Source: Agarophyton chilense (Eukaryota > Rhodophyta > Florideophyceae > Gracilariales > Gracilariaceae). Taken from it: a DNA stretch of 64,000 nt. Under the pieces are notes generated by a model. The model saw only the letters and a program-made list of their open reading frames with translations, did not search any database and had not been told where the DNA came from. The first letter of the stretch is position 1, and each line of letters begins with the position of its first letter. Below, in pieces: positions 1 through 9,045 of this stretch. A program made the translations under genes and the position numbers. The stretch lies in the NCBI GenBank assembly GCA_030374765.1, contig JARGXX010000075.1:868001-932000 (forward strand), given 5' to 3'.

Positions 1-1617
1 CCCATCGACTAACTCAGCCGAGCTTCCGTCGTCTAGGAGCATATGGATGCCAGGCTTATCATCCTGCCGGTTCAAATTCAATACAGGAAGAGGGCGAGGG
101 GGAGGGTTAAACGATGGAGGAGGCGCTGCTTCCGGGCAGGCATAGTTGATCAAACCCCAATGTTCCAAAAAACCATGCACTCGCAAGATGCAACAGGAAT
201 CGCCGGACAGATACCTTCTGGCTGCAGTGCCGGAGAGATAACCGGTGGGATTCTTTCGCCATGTTCGAATGATGAAATTTCGGATCTCTCGGTAAGAATG
301 TTCATTCTTTGAGGCATACCTGCCCGAGAAGAATTCTGGAAGAGCCCGTTGCTCAATTTCATGGACGGCATTCATTTGGAACCATTTTGCAAAGGAGGGC
401 ATAAAGACTCCGTCACCTAGAGCTATTCTGGATGGCTGGGCACTTTGGTCACGACTTCTGTCGGCCTTCGCGCTGTCGTTCTCAGTGGTACCGTCGTCGA
501 TGACTTCATCGCTTGTTGCCCCTGACAGTTCAGATTTTGGATTCAGCGAACTGCGTCTCGATTTGGCGTGCTTCGAACCCCCCTGTGACTTGTCCCGTGA
601 GTTATCCTCGCTTTCAATTGATGGGAGCCCCACCATGCGAAAGCCTTCCACGTCGCGTTCGCCTTCCAGGGCCTTTTCTTTCGAAATACGGAGTTTCAGT
701 AACACCTTGGACACCCCTCCAGGTCCTGGTAGGCAGGATATGTCAATCGGAGGCCGGCCAACGAAGTCATTGAAGTTCATGGGCATCTCGTAATCGAGTT
801 CATTCATCCATTCATTAAAAACTTCGGTGTCCCTTAAAAAGCGGGCATGAATGTGCCACTGGTCATTTTTGCTTCGTCTCGCTGGAGAGAAGACATGTCC
901 AAGAACTTGGTGCTTCGGGACCCAGTCGTCATACGAATCTGGATGAAAGAACCAGTGCACGAAGCATTCATGCTCACCATCAAACACGCCTCGTTTGAGC
1001 ATTCGCACAAGGACCTGTCCATCGGTTTGATGCTCTCGAGTACCTGGGGGATCCGGGTAGATAACATGAGTGGCTACGTCTGGGTTGGAAAGAATAGCCG
1101 CTCCATGGGTGTGCAGGACGCTGCGGATTCGTTCCGCGTCCTTCTCCGGAATGGAAGGGGAGATGAACGCCTTGATGACGGCTACGTGGTCGGAGGCCCT
1201 GAGACGTCGTTCCACGGCCAAAAGGAGCTCAGTGAGCAGATCGTGTTTTGACTCGTCCAGAAAATCCAAGTGAGCAATATTGTGTTCGGCTGCAAACTCA
1301 AAGCATGTGTCCAGGATGCAATGAACGGAACCTCCTTCCGAAAAATCGCCAAAAAGACGGGCCGGAATTAATGGCAGCTTCTTCCGCGTCTCGTCGGGTG
1401 CCTCGGCGCCGAAGTTGTAGTCCATGAACTCACGAAGCTCAGCGATCAATACGGCGAGTCGCTCGGGCGAGCATTTGCTGGCGGCCATGTCCCTGCGTCG
1501 AAAAGCTTCGGAGAGCTTTGTGTACGACGCCGCAGTTTTGCGTTTCTTCAACAACTTGGCATCCTGAAGGCCGCATCTTGGCCGATATACCTTTATTGAG
1601 GCTGCCCACGGTCCCAT
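1..1617 (-). CDS. SWI3/SMARCC (BAF155/170-like) chromatin-remodelling subunit, 3' part outside window
   Basis: Core scaffold subunit of SWI/SNF remodelling complexes in the nucleus. Reading the minus strand from an ATG at 1617 gives an open frame of 539 codons that runs off the left edge. Residues about 45-260 match the SMARCC N-terminal module: a KLPLIPARLFGDF block like the human KLPxKCFxDFKAGG block, then HVIYPDP, then a chromo-like stretch with HWFFHPDSYDDWVP and FNEWMNELDYE. Residues about 400-490 form a clear SWIRM domain with MPSFAKWFQMNAVHEIEQRALPEFF split over KWF and RALPEFF motifs, NPTGYLSGTAARR, and VHGFLEHWGLINY. The SANT domain expected next lies beyond the window. An in-frame stop sits upstream of the chosen ATG, so the start is well bounded. 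It lies head-to-head with the DHX8 gene. Confidence 0.9.
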   Translation of the reverse strand, partial: MGPWAASIKVYRPRCGLQDAKLLKKRKTAASYTKLSEAFRRRDMAASKCSPERLAVLIAELREFMDYNFGAEAPDETRKKLPLIPARLFGDFSEGGSVHCILDTCFEFAAEHNIAHLDFLDESKHDLLTELLLAVERRLRASDHVAVIKAFISPSIPEKDAERIRSVLHTHGAAILSNPDVATHVIYPDPPGTREHQTDGQVLVRMLKRGVFDGEHECFVHWFFHPDSYDDWVPKHQVLGHVFSPARRSKNDQWHIHARFLRDTEVFNEWMNELDYEMPMNFNDFVGRPPIDISCLPGPGGVSKVLLKLRISKEKALEGERDVEGFRMVGLPSIESEDNSRDKSQGGSKHAKSRRSSLNPKSELSGATSDEVIDDGTTENDSAKADRSRDQSAQPSRIALGDGVFMPSFAKWFQMNAVHEIEQRALPEFFSGRYASKNEHSYREIRNFIIRTWRKNPTGYLSGTAARRYLSGDSCCILRVHGFLEHWGLINYACPEAAPPPSFNPPPRPLPVLNLNRQDDKPGIHMLLDDGSSAELVDG

Positions 1618-2141
1618 GGCGAGCTTCGAAGCTCGAGCTTCGACTTGTCCACGTCAGGCGTGCGGAAGATCCACACAAGCGACTTGAACGTTTCTTCGCG
1701 GCACGAGTACCACCATGGTAGTTCTCCCAGCGTAGCCTGCGGAAAGAGTGTTTCGCGCCTTTTCATGGAGAGTAGCCTCGGTTACTACAGATGCTTGGTT
1801 GCACGCATGTGCTCTAGTAGATAGTTGATAGAATAAAAAGCTCTTGTACTTGCACTCATTACAGTGTAAATTCCACACGAGCATTGATCCCTGTGGAGCG
1901 CATCTTTGGAAACTAGTCGTGAAAGCGTACATAGCGTGCCTCTGCACTTGGTAAGTAGCGAAGGCAACTGAGCACGTATCTAGAGAGAGCACAGAGGTCG
2001 AGCCGTGCTCTCTCTCTCTCTTTCTCTCTCACACGAGGAGGATATGCTCCCTTATGTTGAATATGGGACAAGTGCGAGGGTAAGAAGCAAACATTCGAAG
2101 CGAAACAGAAAGCAAACCGAAACCCGGACAACACGTGTCTC
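1618..2141. promoter_or_regulatory. Divergent spacer SMARCC / DHX8
   Basis: This 524-bp stretch separates two head-to-head genes and should hold both promoters. A CT-rich microsatellite lies at about 2009-2032. I see no RNA gene and no convincing coding potential. Confidence 0.5.
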
Positions 2142-5100
2142 ATGGAGGAGTTGAATCAACTACGTCATCTATCGCTCGTGGCAAGAATTTGTACCGAAGT
2201 TGAGAACCATCTTGGAGTCAAGAATAAAGTCTTAGCGGAATTTCTCATCAACATTGCCAAGCACAGCGCAGATCAGCAGTCATTTCGGGCCACCGTTGCC
2301 AAGCAATGCGGTGGAAATGCGCTCCCCGACGTGCTCACTGCATCAATTTTTCGCTCCGTTCCTCGCATTTTGGGCCAAACGTCTGGTGCGCCACAAAAGA
2401 GACCTCGCTCAGAGCCTTCGAGTGCGCACGAGGTACAGTCGAAATCTCTTGGAAACAGTTCCACTCGGAGCGGGTTCGTCGATGAAGAGATCACTGACGG
2501 CTTTCTGGGGTCGGGTATCAACATTTCCGACGTGGTTGCCCGTTCGAATAGAGAAAATGACACCATATCTTCCAAGTTTCAACGACGACATGCGGGACTC
2601 CCACCGAATGACGCTCGGAACGGAAAACCAGTTCGCGCAGTCGGCCATGACCCGTATCCATCCTTCCAAACCACTGGTTCTGCTGATATTCGTCCCGGGG
2701 CAATCATCCGCGGCTGCGTCACCAACATGCGGCCCTGGGGCGCGTTTGTTTCCATAGGTGATAAAAGAAACGCTAGAGAAGGCCTGGTTCACGTCTCTCA
2801 AATGAGTCAATCCGGGGAGCGTGTTTCGCATCCTTCACAAATTCTATCGCGCGGAAAAGAACTGTTTGTAAAAGTTCTGAGTGTTGATCGAAATCGTGTT
2901 AGCCTTTCAATGCGTGGCATTGACCAGAATGAAGGTCGCGATGTCCATGCTGTGAAAAGCTCAGTCGCACCTACACGCAGAGCGAGGGAACGGTCCGCAG
3001 AAGACGTGGAGGCTGAAAGGTACCGAATGCGACGAATGGCGATGAGGCGAACTGGCGACCGGGAAGACCTTGTTAGCGGAATTCCGAAGACGTTCTTGCA
3101 AGAGAGGGAAAATGGGTTTGAACGCGGGGGACGAATGAAAAGAAAGCTTCCAGAGACAGAGCAATGGGAATTGACGCAGCTGGCCAAGATTTTGCCGCCC
3201 AAAGACCTTAAGAAGCATCTAAGCATGATGGCAGCTTGTGACCCTGATGGAGATCCTGGAAAGGATGGAGATAATCTTGCCGTATTGATGGGAGATGAAG
3301 GCGAGGAAGAAGTTGGGGACGTTGAAATCGAGCTCAATGAAGACGAGCCAGCTTTCCTTCAAAGCTCAGAAACAGGTATTGGAGTTTCAAGAACACAACC
3401 TTTATCTCCAGTCCGAATCGTGAAGAATCCAGATGGAGCTCTACAACGAGCAGCAATGACACAGTCAGCCCTTGCGAAGGAAAGAAGAGAAGTCAGAGAT
3501 CAGCAACGAGCTGCGTTGGAGAATGAGATGCCAACAGATTTGAATCTTGCATGGGAAGACCCAATGTCCCGAGAACGACATGTAGCTGCAGAACTGAGAG
3601 GCACCATAGCTGGAAGATCAGAAATCCCAGAATGGAAACGTAAGGCTATGGGCTCAGCGCCCAGTTTTGGCTTTGCGAAACCAGTGGACAAGACCATAGC
3701 CGAACAAAGAGCCGCATTACCTATAGCAAAACTTAAGACGGAGTTGCTCTCAGCCGTAGAAGCGAATCAAATTCTGGTTGTTGTTGGCGAAACAGGTTCC
3801 GGTAAGTCTACTCAAATGACTCAGTATCTCGCAGATGCTGGATATGTGAGTCGTGGGAAGCGGATTGGATGCACACAACCAAGACGAGTAGCGGCAATGT
3901 CGGTAGCAAAGAGAGTGGCCGAAGAACGTGGATGCCGTTTAGGGGAAGAAGTCGGTTACTCTATACGGTTTGAGGATAATACATCTCCAGAAACTCAAAT
4001 CAAATATATGACAGATGGAATGCTTTTGCGAGAAGTTTTGACCGATTCAGATCTCAATCAGTACTCAGTCATCATGTTGGATGAGGCCCATGAAAGAACT
4101 ATTGCGACAGATGTTCTCTTCGGGCTGCTGAAAGACTGCGTGAAACGTAGAAAGGACTTGAAAGTAATTGTCACTTCTGCAACTCTAGATGCTGAGAAGT
4201 TTTCATCGTATTTCTTCAATTGCGATATATTTACTATCCCCGGTCGACTGTTCCCTGTGGAAGTACTCTTTGCCAGAGAACAGGTATTCGATTATCTCGA
4301 AGAGTCTTTACTAACTGTTACCAAAATTCATATGGAAGAACCAGCTGGCGACATTCTTCTGTTCTTGACTGGGCAAGAAGAGATTGATACCGCCGCAGAG
4401 ATTCTGTTTGAGCGGATGAAAGCAATGCCTTCAAAGACACCAGAGCTAATAATTCTTCCCGTGTACTCGGCTCTTCCCAGTGAGATGCAGACTCGAATAT
4501 TTGATCCCACCCCGCCGGGCTCCCGGAAGTGTGTGATTGCCACAAATATCGCAGAGGCGAGTCTAACAATCGATGGAATATACTACGTCGTGGATCCAGG
4601 CTTTGCAAAACAGAAAGTATACAACCCAAAACTAGGAATGGACTCGTTGGTGGTTGCACCGATATCTCAAGCGTCTGCTAGACAACGCAGGGGCAGAGCT
4701 GGGAGAACTGGTCCTGGAAAGTGTTTTTGTCTGTACACGGAGTACGCATATATGAACGAGATGCTACCGACAACCGTTCCGGAATTGCAGCGAAGTAATC
4801 TAGCTCATACCGTGCTCACTCTGAAGGCAATGGGGATCAATGATCTTCTAGTATTTGACTTTATGGATCCACCTCCTGCCCCTTATCTCATATCAGCAAT
4901 GGAGCGCCTTTACTCACTCGGTGCGCTTGATGAAGAAGGGCTGCTAACAAAATTAGGACGAATGATGTCGCAGTTCCCACTGGATCCCATGCTAAGTAAA
5001 ATGCTTTTGGCAAGCGTTGATTTGGGTTGCAGCGAAGAAATACTGACTGTAGTTGCCATGCTAGGAGTCCAAAGTGTTTTTTACCGCCCAAAAGAAAAGC

Positions 5101-5690
5101 AAGGTCAGGCAGACCAGAAGAAGTCAAAATTTCATCAACCTGAAGGAGACCACCTCACTCTGCTTACTGTCTACAACGCGTGGAAACACAACAGGTTCTC
5201 TAGCCCGTGGTGTTACGAGAATTTCGTTCAAGCAAGGTCACTCAAGCGCGCTCAAGATGTACGGAAGCAACTGGTAACCATCATGGACCGATTCAAGTTG
5301 GACATTCTGAGCGCGGGTCGCAATTACGTGAAGATCAGGAAGGCTATCGTGTCTGGATTTTTTGTGCATGCCGCAAAGAAAGACCCACAGGAAGGGTATC
5401 GAACTCTAATAGACGGCCAGCAGGTGTTTATTCATCCTTCATCATCATTGTTCCATGCACAACCAGAATGGGTCATCTATCACGAAGTTGTGCTCACAAC
5501 AAAGGAATATATGAGAGAAGTGATGGCTATCGAAGGAAACTGGCTCGTGGAGTTGGCGCCGCGATTCTTTCGAACGGGAGACCCTCACAAGTTGTCACGC
5601 CGAAAACGGAGAGAAAAGATAGAACCGTTGTTCGACAAGTACGCGCAACGTCCAGACGACTGGAGGCTGAGCAAACGGAAGCGGGTATAA
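2142..5690 (+). CDS. DHX8: DEAH-box spliceosomal RNA helicase DHX8/Prp22
   Basis: ATP-dependent helicase that releases spliced mRNA from the spliceosome; nuclear. The protein has 1182 residues (human DHX8 about 1220). The N-terminus LRHLSLVARICTEVENHLG is the family's leading helical domain. An S1 RNA-binding domain lies at about 186-258 (GAIIRGCVTNMRPWGAFVSIG). An Arg/acidic linker follows. The helicase core has Walker A GETGSGKST at 549-557, DEAH at 647-650, a SAT motif and QRRGRAGR at about 847-854. The HA2 and OB-fold regions complete the C-terminus (FFVHAAKKDPQEGYRTLIDGQ). The ATG at 2142 fits the conserved N-terminus. An AATAAA lies at 5775-5780. No intron is needed. It converges on the ChAP gene 149 bp away. 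Confidence 0.97.
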   Translation: MEELNQLRHLSLVARICTEVENHLGVKNKVLAEFLINIAKHSADQQSFRATVAKQCGGNALPDVLTASIFRSVPRILGQTSGAPQKRPRSEPSSAHEVQSKSLGNSSTRSGFVDEEITDGFLGSGINISDVVARSNRENDTISSKFQRRHAGLPPNDARNGKPVRAVGHDPYPSFQTTGSADIRPGAIIRGCVTNMRPWGAFVSIGDKRNAREGLVHVSQMSQSGERVSHPSQILSRGKELFVKVLSVDRNRVSLSMRGIDQNEGRDVHAVKSSVAPTRRARERSAEDVEAERYRMRRMAMRRTGDREDLVSGIPKTFLQERENGFERGGRMKRKLPETEQWELTQLAKILPPKDLKKHLSMMAACDPDGDPGKDGDNLAVLMGDEGEEEVGDVEIELNEDEPAFLQSSETGIGVSRTQPLSPVRIVKNPDGALQRAAMTQSALAKERREVRDQQRAALENEMPTDLNLAWEDPMSRERHVAAELRGTIAGRSEIPEWKRKAMGSAPSFGFAKPVDKTIAEQRAALPIAKLKTELLSAVEANQILVVVGETGSGKSTQMTQYLADAGYVSRGKRIGCTQPRRVAAMSVAKRVAEERGCRLGEEVGYSIRFEDNTSPETQIKYMTDGMLLREVLTDSDLNQYSVIMLDEAHERTIATDVLFGLLKDCVKRRKDLKVIVTSATLDAEKFSSYFFNCDIFTIPGRLFPVEVLFAREQVFDYLEESLLTVTKIHMEEPAGDILLFLTGQEEIDTAAEILFERMKAMPSKTPELIILPVYSALPSEMQTRIFDPTPPGSRKCVIATNIAEASLTIDGIYYVVDPGFAKQKVYNPKLGMDSLVVAPISQASARQRRGRAGRTGPGKCFCLYTEYAYMNEMLPTTVPELQRSNLAHTVLTLKAMGINDLLVFDFMDPPPAPYLISAMERLYSLGALDEEGLLTKLGRMMSQFPLDPMLSKMLLASVDLGCSEEILTVVAMLGVQSVFYRPKEKQGQADQKKSKFHQPEGDHLTLLTVYNAWKHNRFSSPWCYENFVQARSLKRAQDVRKQLVTIMDRFKLDILSAGRNYVKIRKAIVSGFFVHAAKKDPQEGYRTLIDGQQVFIHPSSSLFHAQPEWVIYHEVVLTTKEYMREVMAIEGNWLVELAPRFFRTGDPHKLSRRKRREKIEPLFDKYAQRPDDWRLSKRKRV

Positions 5691-5839
5691 AGGCATATAC
5701 TGCTGTTTGTGTACAAGTCCGTGCGGGAGTTGGTAAGAAGAAAAAAAAGATGTGACAAGCAGAAATCTCTCTCTAATAAAGATGGAAACAAGTTATTCAT
5801 CTCTGCCATTGTGAAGTAAACTATGGTAAGTGGTAGATT

Positions 5840-8266
5840 TCAGCGCAAAAAGCCGTCGACTCTGAGAGCAACTGCGTCAAGCAGAAGTCCTTCGAAGCGT
5901 TTTCGGTTCACATCCAACGCCGCGCTCACTGCTTCACGGACGGCTCGCAAACCCTTGTTTGATATTAGTCTAAACACAGATTTTTGTACAACAGGGACCG
6001 CCGCACTTGGTTCGGAGTTATCCTTTTTCTTTGTCATTGAGTCGAGATAGCCCCACAAGGTGTCCACGCACTTGATGGTAGTCTTCACGTCGCCGTCGTC
6101 GGCGCCCTGTTCAATCAGTCGACAGAGCGAAGTGACGCAGACAACTTTTTCTTTCTCTGCTAATTTGAGGCATGCCCAGAATGCAACTTTAGCCTCCTCC
6201 GGTTTGCCGAGACGCAAAGCCAACTCTCCTCTTCTCATCCAATCAGCGTAAGGGCGCTTGGTCTCCTTGACTATTTCATCTGCGGTGCGCTGAAACGTGT
6301 GCTCGGATTCCTGTGCTTCGACATCTCTTGTGGCAGCAACAGCGGCAGCAGCAGCAGCAGCGTGATCGGCATCGACGTCTGACGTAGCAGACGAAGTAGG
6401 GAACGAAGACTCGGTGGAGTGCTGCTGCTCCTCGGCATTCCACATGGCCATGGCCTTGAGGTCATGATACATGTTTGTGACCAGGTAGTCGAGCCACGGC
6501 TTGCAAACCTTCTTTCCGGTCTTTTCCAGAGTTCTTTTCCGTGCCTCAACGCTGTCTACGTCTCCATTTTGCTGTTGGGGAGTGTGCTCGTCGTATTGCT
6601 CCTGCTCTTCGTCGTCATCGTCGTCCGCGTCCGCGTCGTCAGCGTGAGCGTCGTCAGCGTGCGCGTCGACGTCGGCGCCACCGTGGTCACGGTCGCGGTC
6701 GCGTTCGTCGTCGTCTTCGCTCAAAGAAATGGTTGTTATGCGCTGGGAAATATGTTCAGCTTCAACCTCGTGTCCCGGCGCCTCTTCCACGCTGTTTTGG
6801 GGTTGATTTTGTTGGAGATGTTCATCATGGTCATCTTGTTGTTGTTGTTGTTGTTGTTGTTGTTCTTCGTCGTCGGACATGCTGAGGTGGCCGTCTTCGA
6901 TATCCTTCTCCATGACAAAGCACTGCCCTCTGACAGCTAACATTTGATCCCACGAGAGGTCGTTGAGGATTTTGACGAGCACGGCGTAACACTTTTCCTC
7001 CGCTTGGGTCATCATTTTTGCCGGGAGCTCATGCAGGGCATAATCGGTCTTGTCCGTACTAAGCTGCTTTTCCTCGCGCAAGCGATCGGCAAGGACGCGG
7101 ACAGCGTCCGGAGCGCTGAGCGCACCGTCGCTGGGCTTGGTTAGGTTCCTCCTGTTTGGGATGAGGTGGCGCAGGAAAGGGTCGAGCGGGGGCGTTTGCA
7201 CGTCGAATTCGTTTAGAAATTGGAACGCTTTGGCATGCTGCTTGAGATCGACGTGGATGTCGGCGAGCAGAAGGCACACATCAAGATCGTGGTTGGCGGA
7301 GAGGGCGGCGGTGTGGGCGGCGTTCAACGCAGGCTGCAGCTGGGCGTTGGCTCGAAGGATGTTTGCTCTCTCAGTACACGCGAGATGGCTGTGAGGATTG
7401 GCGTCCAGCACGCGCTGCACAAGGGCGTCGGCGCGGGGTAGATCGCGCGCGAGACGGGCGGCAGTGGCGGCGTGCACGATAAAGTCCGGGTCGGCAGCGC
7501 ACAACTGCTCGTCGGTGAAAAATTGGATGGCAGTTTCGAAGAGCGCGGAGGAGAGGAAATGATGGCGGATGATGAAGGCGATGGGCGATGAGGCCGGGGT
7601 GGGTGCGGGGGAAAGGGGCTGGGGATCGGAGGTGTGCGGACTTGGGGCCAGATGCCAGCGCGGGGCGGTGTGGACGGCGGCGGTGCGGAAGGCGGCATCG
7701 ACGCCGAGCGAGGGCGGGGAGATGACTCGCAAACAGGGGTACAACGGTTGCTCACCGACGGCGGCCATGTCGCGCACGACGGAGCTGACGAGCAGCTGGT
7801 GCCACAGGGCATCGGACAGGGCGACGGCTGCGCCGGTGGCATCCAGGGCGGAGGCAGTAGTGCTTCCCGGAAAGTCAACGTGAACGCAGACGTCGACGCG
7901 CGATAGTACATCATAGGCAACAAAAGTGGCCGATACGATCTGCCAAGCACCGGCGGAAACCCAGGGCAGCGGGTCGAGCCCGCTGTTACGCACAATGTCC
8001 ACAATGTAGGCCGACACGGCTGCCAAACCACGCGGATGGGCGCCACGCACAAAGTGATAATAACCGTAGATCTTCTCGGCACCGACGACGGGGACGTAGC
8101 GCTTGCGCAGATATACCATGTCGGGCGGGCCGAGTGGGGGAAACTTTTGGAGCAGATGGGCGCGCGCGGAGAGAGCATCCGGTAGCGCGGGGATGGCGTC
8201 CGGAAGAGGACGGTCGTGGACCTCCTGCACGCCGACCAGCGCCTCTGCCCTGGAGGCGGACGGCAT
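5840..8266 (-). CDS. ChAP-family (Chs5-Arf1-binding; Bch1/Bud7/Chs6-like) exomer cargo adaptor
   Basis: ChAPs are TPR proteins of exomer, a coat-like adaptor that in fungi exports selected membrane cargo from the trans-Golgi. From the ATG at 8266 the protein has 808 residues. Family landmarks from the N-terminus: LGPPDMVYLRKRY with GYYHFVRG, a FVAYDVLSRVDVCVHVDFPG block, central TPR-like helices (about 290-430), CYAVLVKILNDLSWDQMLAVRGQCFVME (aligning by eye with Chs6 IYGLLMEIVNKIGWNGLLNIRTEAF), a PWLDYLVTNMYHDLKAM block, and the C-terminal ADWMRRGELALRLGKPEEAKVAFWACLK repeat. Odd features are a poly-Gln run and long acidic Asp/Glu stretches between the last two blocks, plus a poly-Ala tract. 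The frame stays open upstream to 8779, but that extension is only low-complexity repeat, so I start at 8266. Divergent from the zinc-ribbon gene. Confidence 0.8.
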   Translation of the reverse strand: MPSASRAEALVGVQEVHDRPLPDAIPALPDALSARAHLLQKFPPLGPPDMVYLRKRYVPVVGAEKIYGYYHFVRGAHPRGLAAVSAYIVDIVRNSGLDPLPWVSAGAWQIVSATFVAYDVLSRVDVCVHVDFPGSTTASALDATGAAVALSDALWHQLLVSSVVRDMAAVGEQPLYPCLRVISPPSLGVDAAFRTAAVHTAPRWHLAPSPHTSDPQPLSPAPTPASSPIAFIIRHHFLSSALFETAIQFFTDEQLCAADPDFIVHAATAARLARDLPRADALVQRVLDANPHSHLACTERANILRANAQLQPALNAAHTAALSANHDLDVCLLLADIHVDLKQHAKAFQFLNEFDVQTPPLDPFLRHLIPNRRNLTKPSDGALSAPDAVRVLADRLREEKQLSTDKTDYALHELPAKMMTQAEEKCYAVLVKILNDLSWDQMLAVRGQCFVMEKDIEDGHLSMSDDEEQQQQQQQQQDDHDEHLQQNQPQNSVEEAPGHEVEAEHISQRITTISLSEDDDERDRDRDHGGADVDAHADDAHADDADADDDDDEEQEQYDEHTPQQQNGDVDSVEARKRTLEKTGKKVCKPWLDYLVTNMYHDLKAMAMWNAEEQQHSTESSFPTSSATSDVDADHAAAAAAAVAATRDVEAQESEHTFQRTADEIVKETKRPYADWMRRGELALRLGKPEEAKVAFWACLKLAEKEKVVCVTSLCRLIEQGADDGDVKTTIKCVDTLWGYLDSMTKKKDNSEPSAAVPVVQKSVFRLISNKGLRAVREAVSAALDVNRKRFEGLLLDAVALRVDGFLR

Positions 8267-9045
8267 GGCGGGAGGGGGAGAGGGAGAGGGGAGAGAGAGG
8301 GGAGGGAGAGGGGAGGGAGAGGGGAGGGAGAGGGGAGGGAGAAGGGAGGGAGATGGGAGGTGGGAGATGGAAAGCTGTGGGGTGCGGCGGGCGGAAGAGG
8401 AAATGGGACGGGTGGTGGGGGGGGGGTGTGGTGTGGAAAGGGCGTGCGCGTTTGGCGAGAGGGGTGCGCGGTGGCGCGCTCTGAGTGAGAGCTTCTGACA
8501 GCGTGGCGCGCTCTGACAGCGTGGCGGGATGGCGCAGTGGTATAGTGGCACGATGGCATAGTGGCGCGATGGCGCAGTGGCGTAGTGGCGCAATGGCGTA
8601 GTGGCGCAGTAACAAGGCGAGTGGTACGCGACTGACACACACGGGGGGGGGGGGGGGGGGGGGGGGGGTGGGGTGCTCGCGGCCGTTGTGACAGCGGGCG
8701 GCGTAATTGGCGCGCATATACCAACAACGCGGAGCATACACAGCCACCAAAGGCAGAGCGTCGTCGCAGGCGCGCCCACCGGCGCTGTCGTGTACTACCA
8801 ACGCGCCGTGTTTGTTTGTCGAGAGCGTGCGCATTGGCGCGCCACCGCGACCGCTGGCGTGTGCGCGAGAGTGTCTTTCGTTTTGCGTTTTGAGTACACG
8901 CCCTTGACCTTTGCGCGTGTCGCTCCCGCCCGCGTTGCTGCTGCTGCTGCTGCTGCTGCTGTTGCTGCTTCCGCTCATTGTCGTCGTCGTCTTTGCATCT
9001 CGTTGCCCTTCTTCCGCTGGTGCTTGCCGTTGCGCCCCGCACGTC
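8267..9045. promoter_or_regulatory. Repeat-rich divergent spacer ChAP / zinc-ribbon gene
   Basis: This spacer is packed with simple repeats: a GGGAGA/GGGAGAGG purine tract at about 8270-8356, degenerate repeats of about 8-9 bp built on TGGCGCAG/TGGCGTAG at about 8512-8612, and a run of 26 G at 8643-8668. Two ATTGGCGC motifs, which fit the E2F-type consensus WTTSSCSS, lie at 8706-8713 and 8833-8840. A CTG repeat sits at about 8936-8967. Open frames across it only translate the repeats. Confidence 0.5.
8643..8668 (+). repeat. Poly-G tract (26 nt)
   Basis: An uninterrupted run of 26 G is followed by T and four more G, inside a divergent promoter. It is a candidate G-quadruplex or hypervariable tract. 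Length may be unreliable because homopolymers are hard to sequence. Confidence 0.9.

Noticed and set aside
485-1251. Plus-strand frames across the left edge
   Set aside because: They are shadows of the minus-strand SMARCC gene, whose SWIRM and N-terminal blocks are unmistakable.
8267-8779. In-frame upstream extension of the ChAP gene rich in Pro and repeated His/Ala/Thr/Arg
   Set aside because: It translates purine, TGGCG and poly-G repeats, and conservation begins only after the Met at 8266.
8911-9045. Leu-rich N-terminal extension of the zinc-ribbon protein that looks like a signal peptide
   Set aside because: It has no ATG (only TTG) and comes from a CTG microsatellite.
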